Assembly (NCBI RefSeq): GCF_017948675.1
Contig: NZ_JAGFBU010000001.1
Span: 434,001 to 498,000, forward strand
Direction: 5' to 3'
DNA length: 64,000 nt
From: Flavobacterium flabelliforme
GTDB taxonomy: Bacteria > Bacteroidota > Bacteroidia > Flavobacteriales > Flavobacteriaceae
Numbering within the stretch: position 1 is the first letter of the stretch; every line of letters starts with the position of its first letter. The notes below the pieces were generated by a model that was given only the letters and a program-made list of their open reading frames with translations, was not told the origin of the DNA and did no database searches. A program made the position numbers and the translations under genes. Shown in pieces: positions 63,494 through 64,000 of this stretch.

Positions 63494-63638
63494 ATTTATT
63501 AAAACTTTTAAAGGTTTTAAATTAAAGAGGATTTATTAAATATAAAAAAACCTGTAGCAAATGAGCCAACAGGTTTTAACTAAGTTCACTAAAAACGATA
63601 CTAAACCAACAAACAATTATTAAATTATAATGTAATTC

Positions 63639-64000
63639 TTAATCTTCTGATACAATTGCAGTATTTCTATCGGCTTTAACATTTAATAATACAGCAAGTC
63701 CCTGATCATTAAGCATAGTCATATTTAGAGTGTCTAAAAGAGCTAAATCTTTAGAAACAAAACCTTTAAACCTATTGTAAGAAATATTCATTTCTTTTAA
63801 TTTATTTAATTTTTCTAATTCTAGTGGTACGCCACCATTCATTTTATTATCAAACAAGCTAAAATTTTCAAGTGCAACTAAATTTTTAACATCTTTGCTT
63901 AATTCACCTACGAAGTTATTACTATTTAGAAGCAAGGTTTTAATGCTTGTAATCGCATAAAGTGAATTGGGAATGTATCCTTCAATTTGATTGTTAAATA
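63639..64000 (-). CDS. Leucine-rich-repeat protein, N-terminus cut by window edge
   Basis: The frame is open from the right edge to the stop at 63639, about 120 residues. It has consecutive leucine-rich repeats of about 24 residues (IKTLLLNSNNFVGELSKDVK, LENFSLFDNKMNGGVPLELE, LKEMNISYNRFKGFVSKDLA) followed by a C-terminal cap ending VLLNVKADRNTAIVSED. The repeats resemble plant-type LRRs, which occur in Bacteroidota surface proteins. No signal peptide is visible because the start lies beyond the window. Confidence 0.85.
   Translation of the reverse strand, partial: FNNQIEGYIPNSLYAITSIKTLLLNSNNFVGELSKDVKNLVALENFSLFDNKMNGGVPLELEKLNKLKEMNISYNRFKGFVSKDLALLDTLNMTMLNDQGLAVLLNVKADRNTAIVSED

Noticed and set aside
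1..64000. CRISPR arrays, rRNA genes, integrases and insertion sequences
   Set aside because: No regularly spaced repeats, no rRNA sequence and no transposase or integrase frame were seen on either strand.

Overview
The window looks like a chromosome segment of a Flavobacterium or close relative (Bacteroidota, Flavobacteriia). The DNA is AT-rich, promoters carry the Bacteroidota -7 motif TAnnTTTG, lipoproteins, SusC/NosA-style TonB-dependent receptors, a type IX secretion C-terminus and several Bacteroidota-only families occur, and the gene set (GSCFA, DUF4230, DUF5522, M23-MerR-LemA-TPM after alaS) is typical of that group. No plasmid, phage, CRISPR array or transposase was seen.

Region 1 (1-5910, minus strand) is a copper-handling locus. 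It holds a partial MbnH-like dihaem enzyme, an MbnP-like lipoprotein, two paralogous small membrane proteins with a C-x-GKCHL motif, a NosA/OprC-type copper TonB receptor with the CxxxM signature, and a YtkA/FixH-like lipoprotein. Region 2 (6006-11045) holds an unrecognised 604-aa cysteine-containing protein, a Crp/Fnr regulator, a polytopic His-containing membrane protein, a fasciclin lipoprotein and a truncated haemoglobin. Region 3 (11167-17598, minus strand) is a clade II nitrous oxide reductase operon: cytochrome c, nosZ, a membrane/NosL fusion, nosD, nosF, nosY. Three FNR-like boxes (TGA[T/C]-N4-ATCA) with the same spacing to start codons precede the cytochrome c-nosZ operon, the 604-aa gene and the fasciclin gene. 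NosZ carries CuA and CuZ, so regions 1-3 read as one module: copper import, copper-site assembly and oxygen-responsive N2O respiration.

Region 4 (17790-30861) is mostly housekeeping: hemL, a glucosaminidase, an ACC-deaminase-like enzyme, a T9SS cargo protein, hutU, and an orphan ilvN-like/ilvA pair preceded by two tandem isoleucine-rich leader peptides, each followed by an intrinsic terminator. Region 5 (31129-50681) carries an extended aromatic amino acid hydroxylase, alaS with two in-frame repeat-like insertions, the M23-MerR-LemA-TPM cluster, an erythromycin-esterase-like protein, an outer-membrane beta-barrel protein, der and era. Three copies of a ~140-bp intergenic element with covarying terminal helices lie in this part (30946, 38411, 49573).

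Region 6 (50760-52150) is an array of initiator tRNA genes: two intact tRNA-fMet copies preceded by three decayed copies, with two start-less GIY-YIG reading frames inserted after truncated tRNA copies. Region 7 (52454-58496) has M13 peptidase, small lipoproteins, a PRC-barrel protein and truC. Region 8 (58750-63441) is a B12 uptake operon: cobalamin riboswitch, BtuB-like receptor, BtuG-like propeller lipoprotein and a PKD-type surface lipoprotein. A leucine-rich-repeat gene runs off the right edge.
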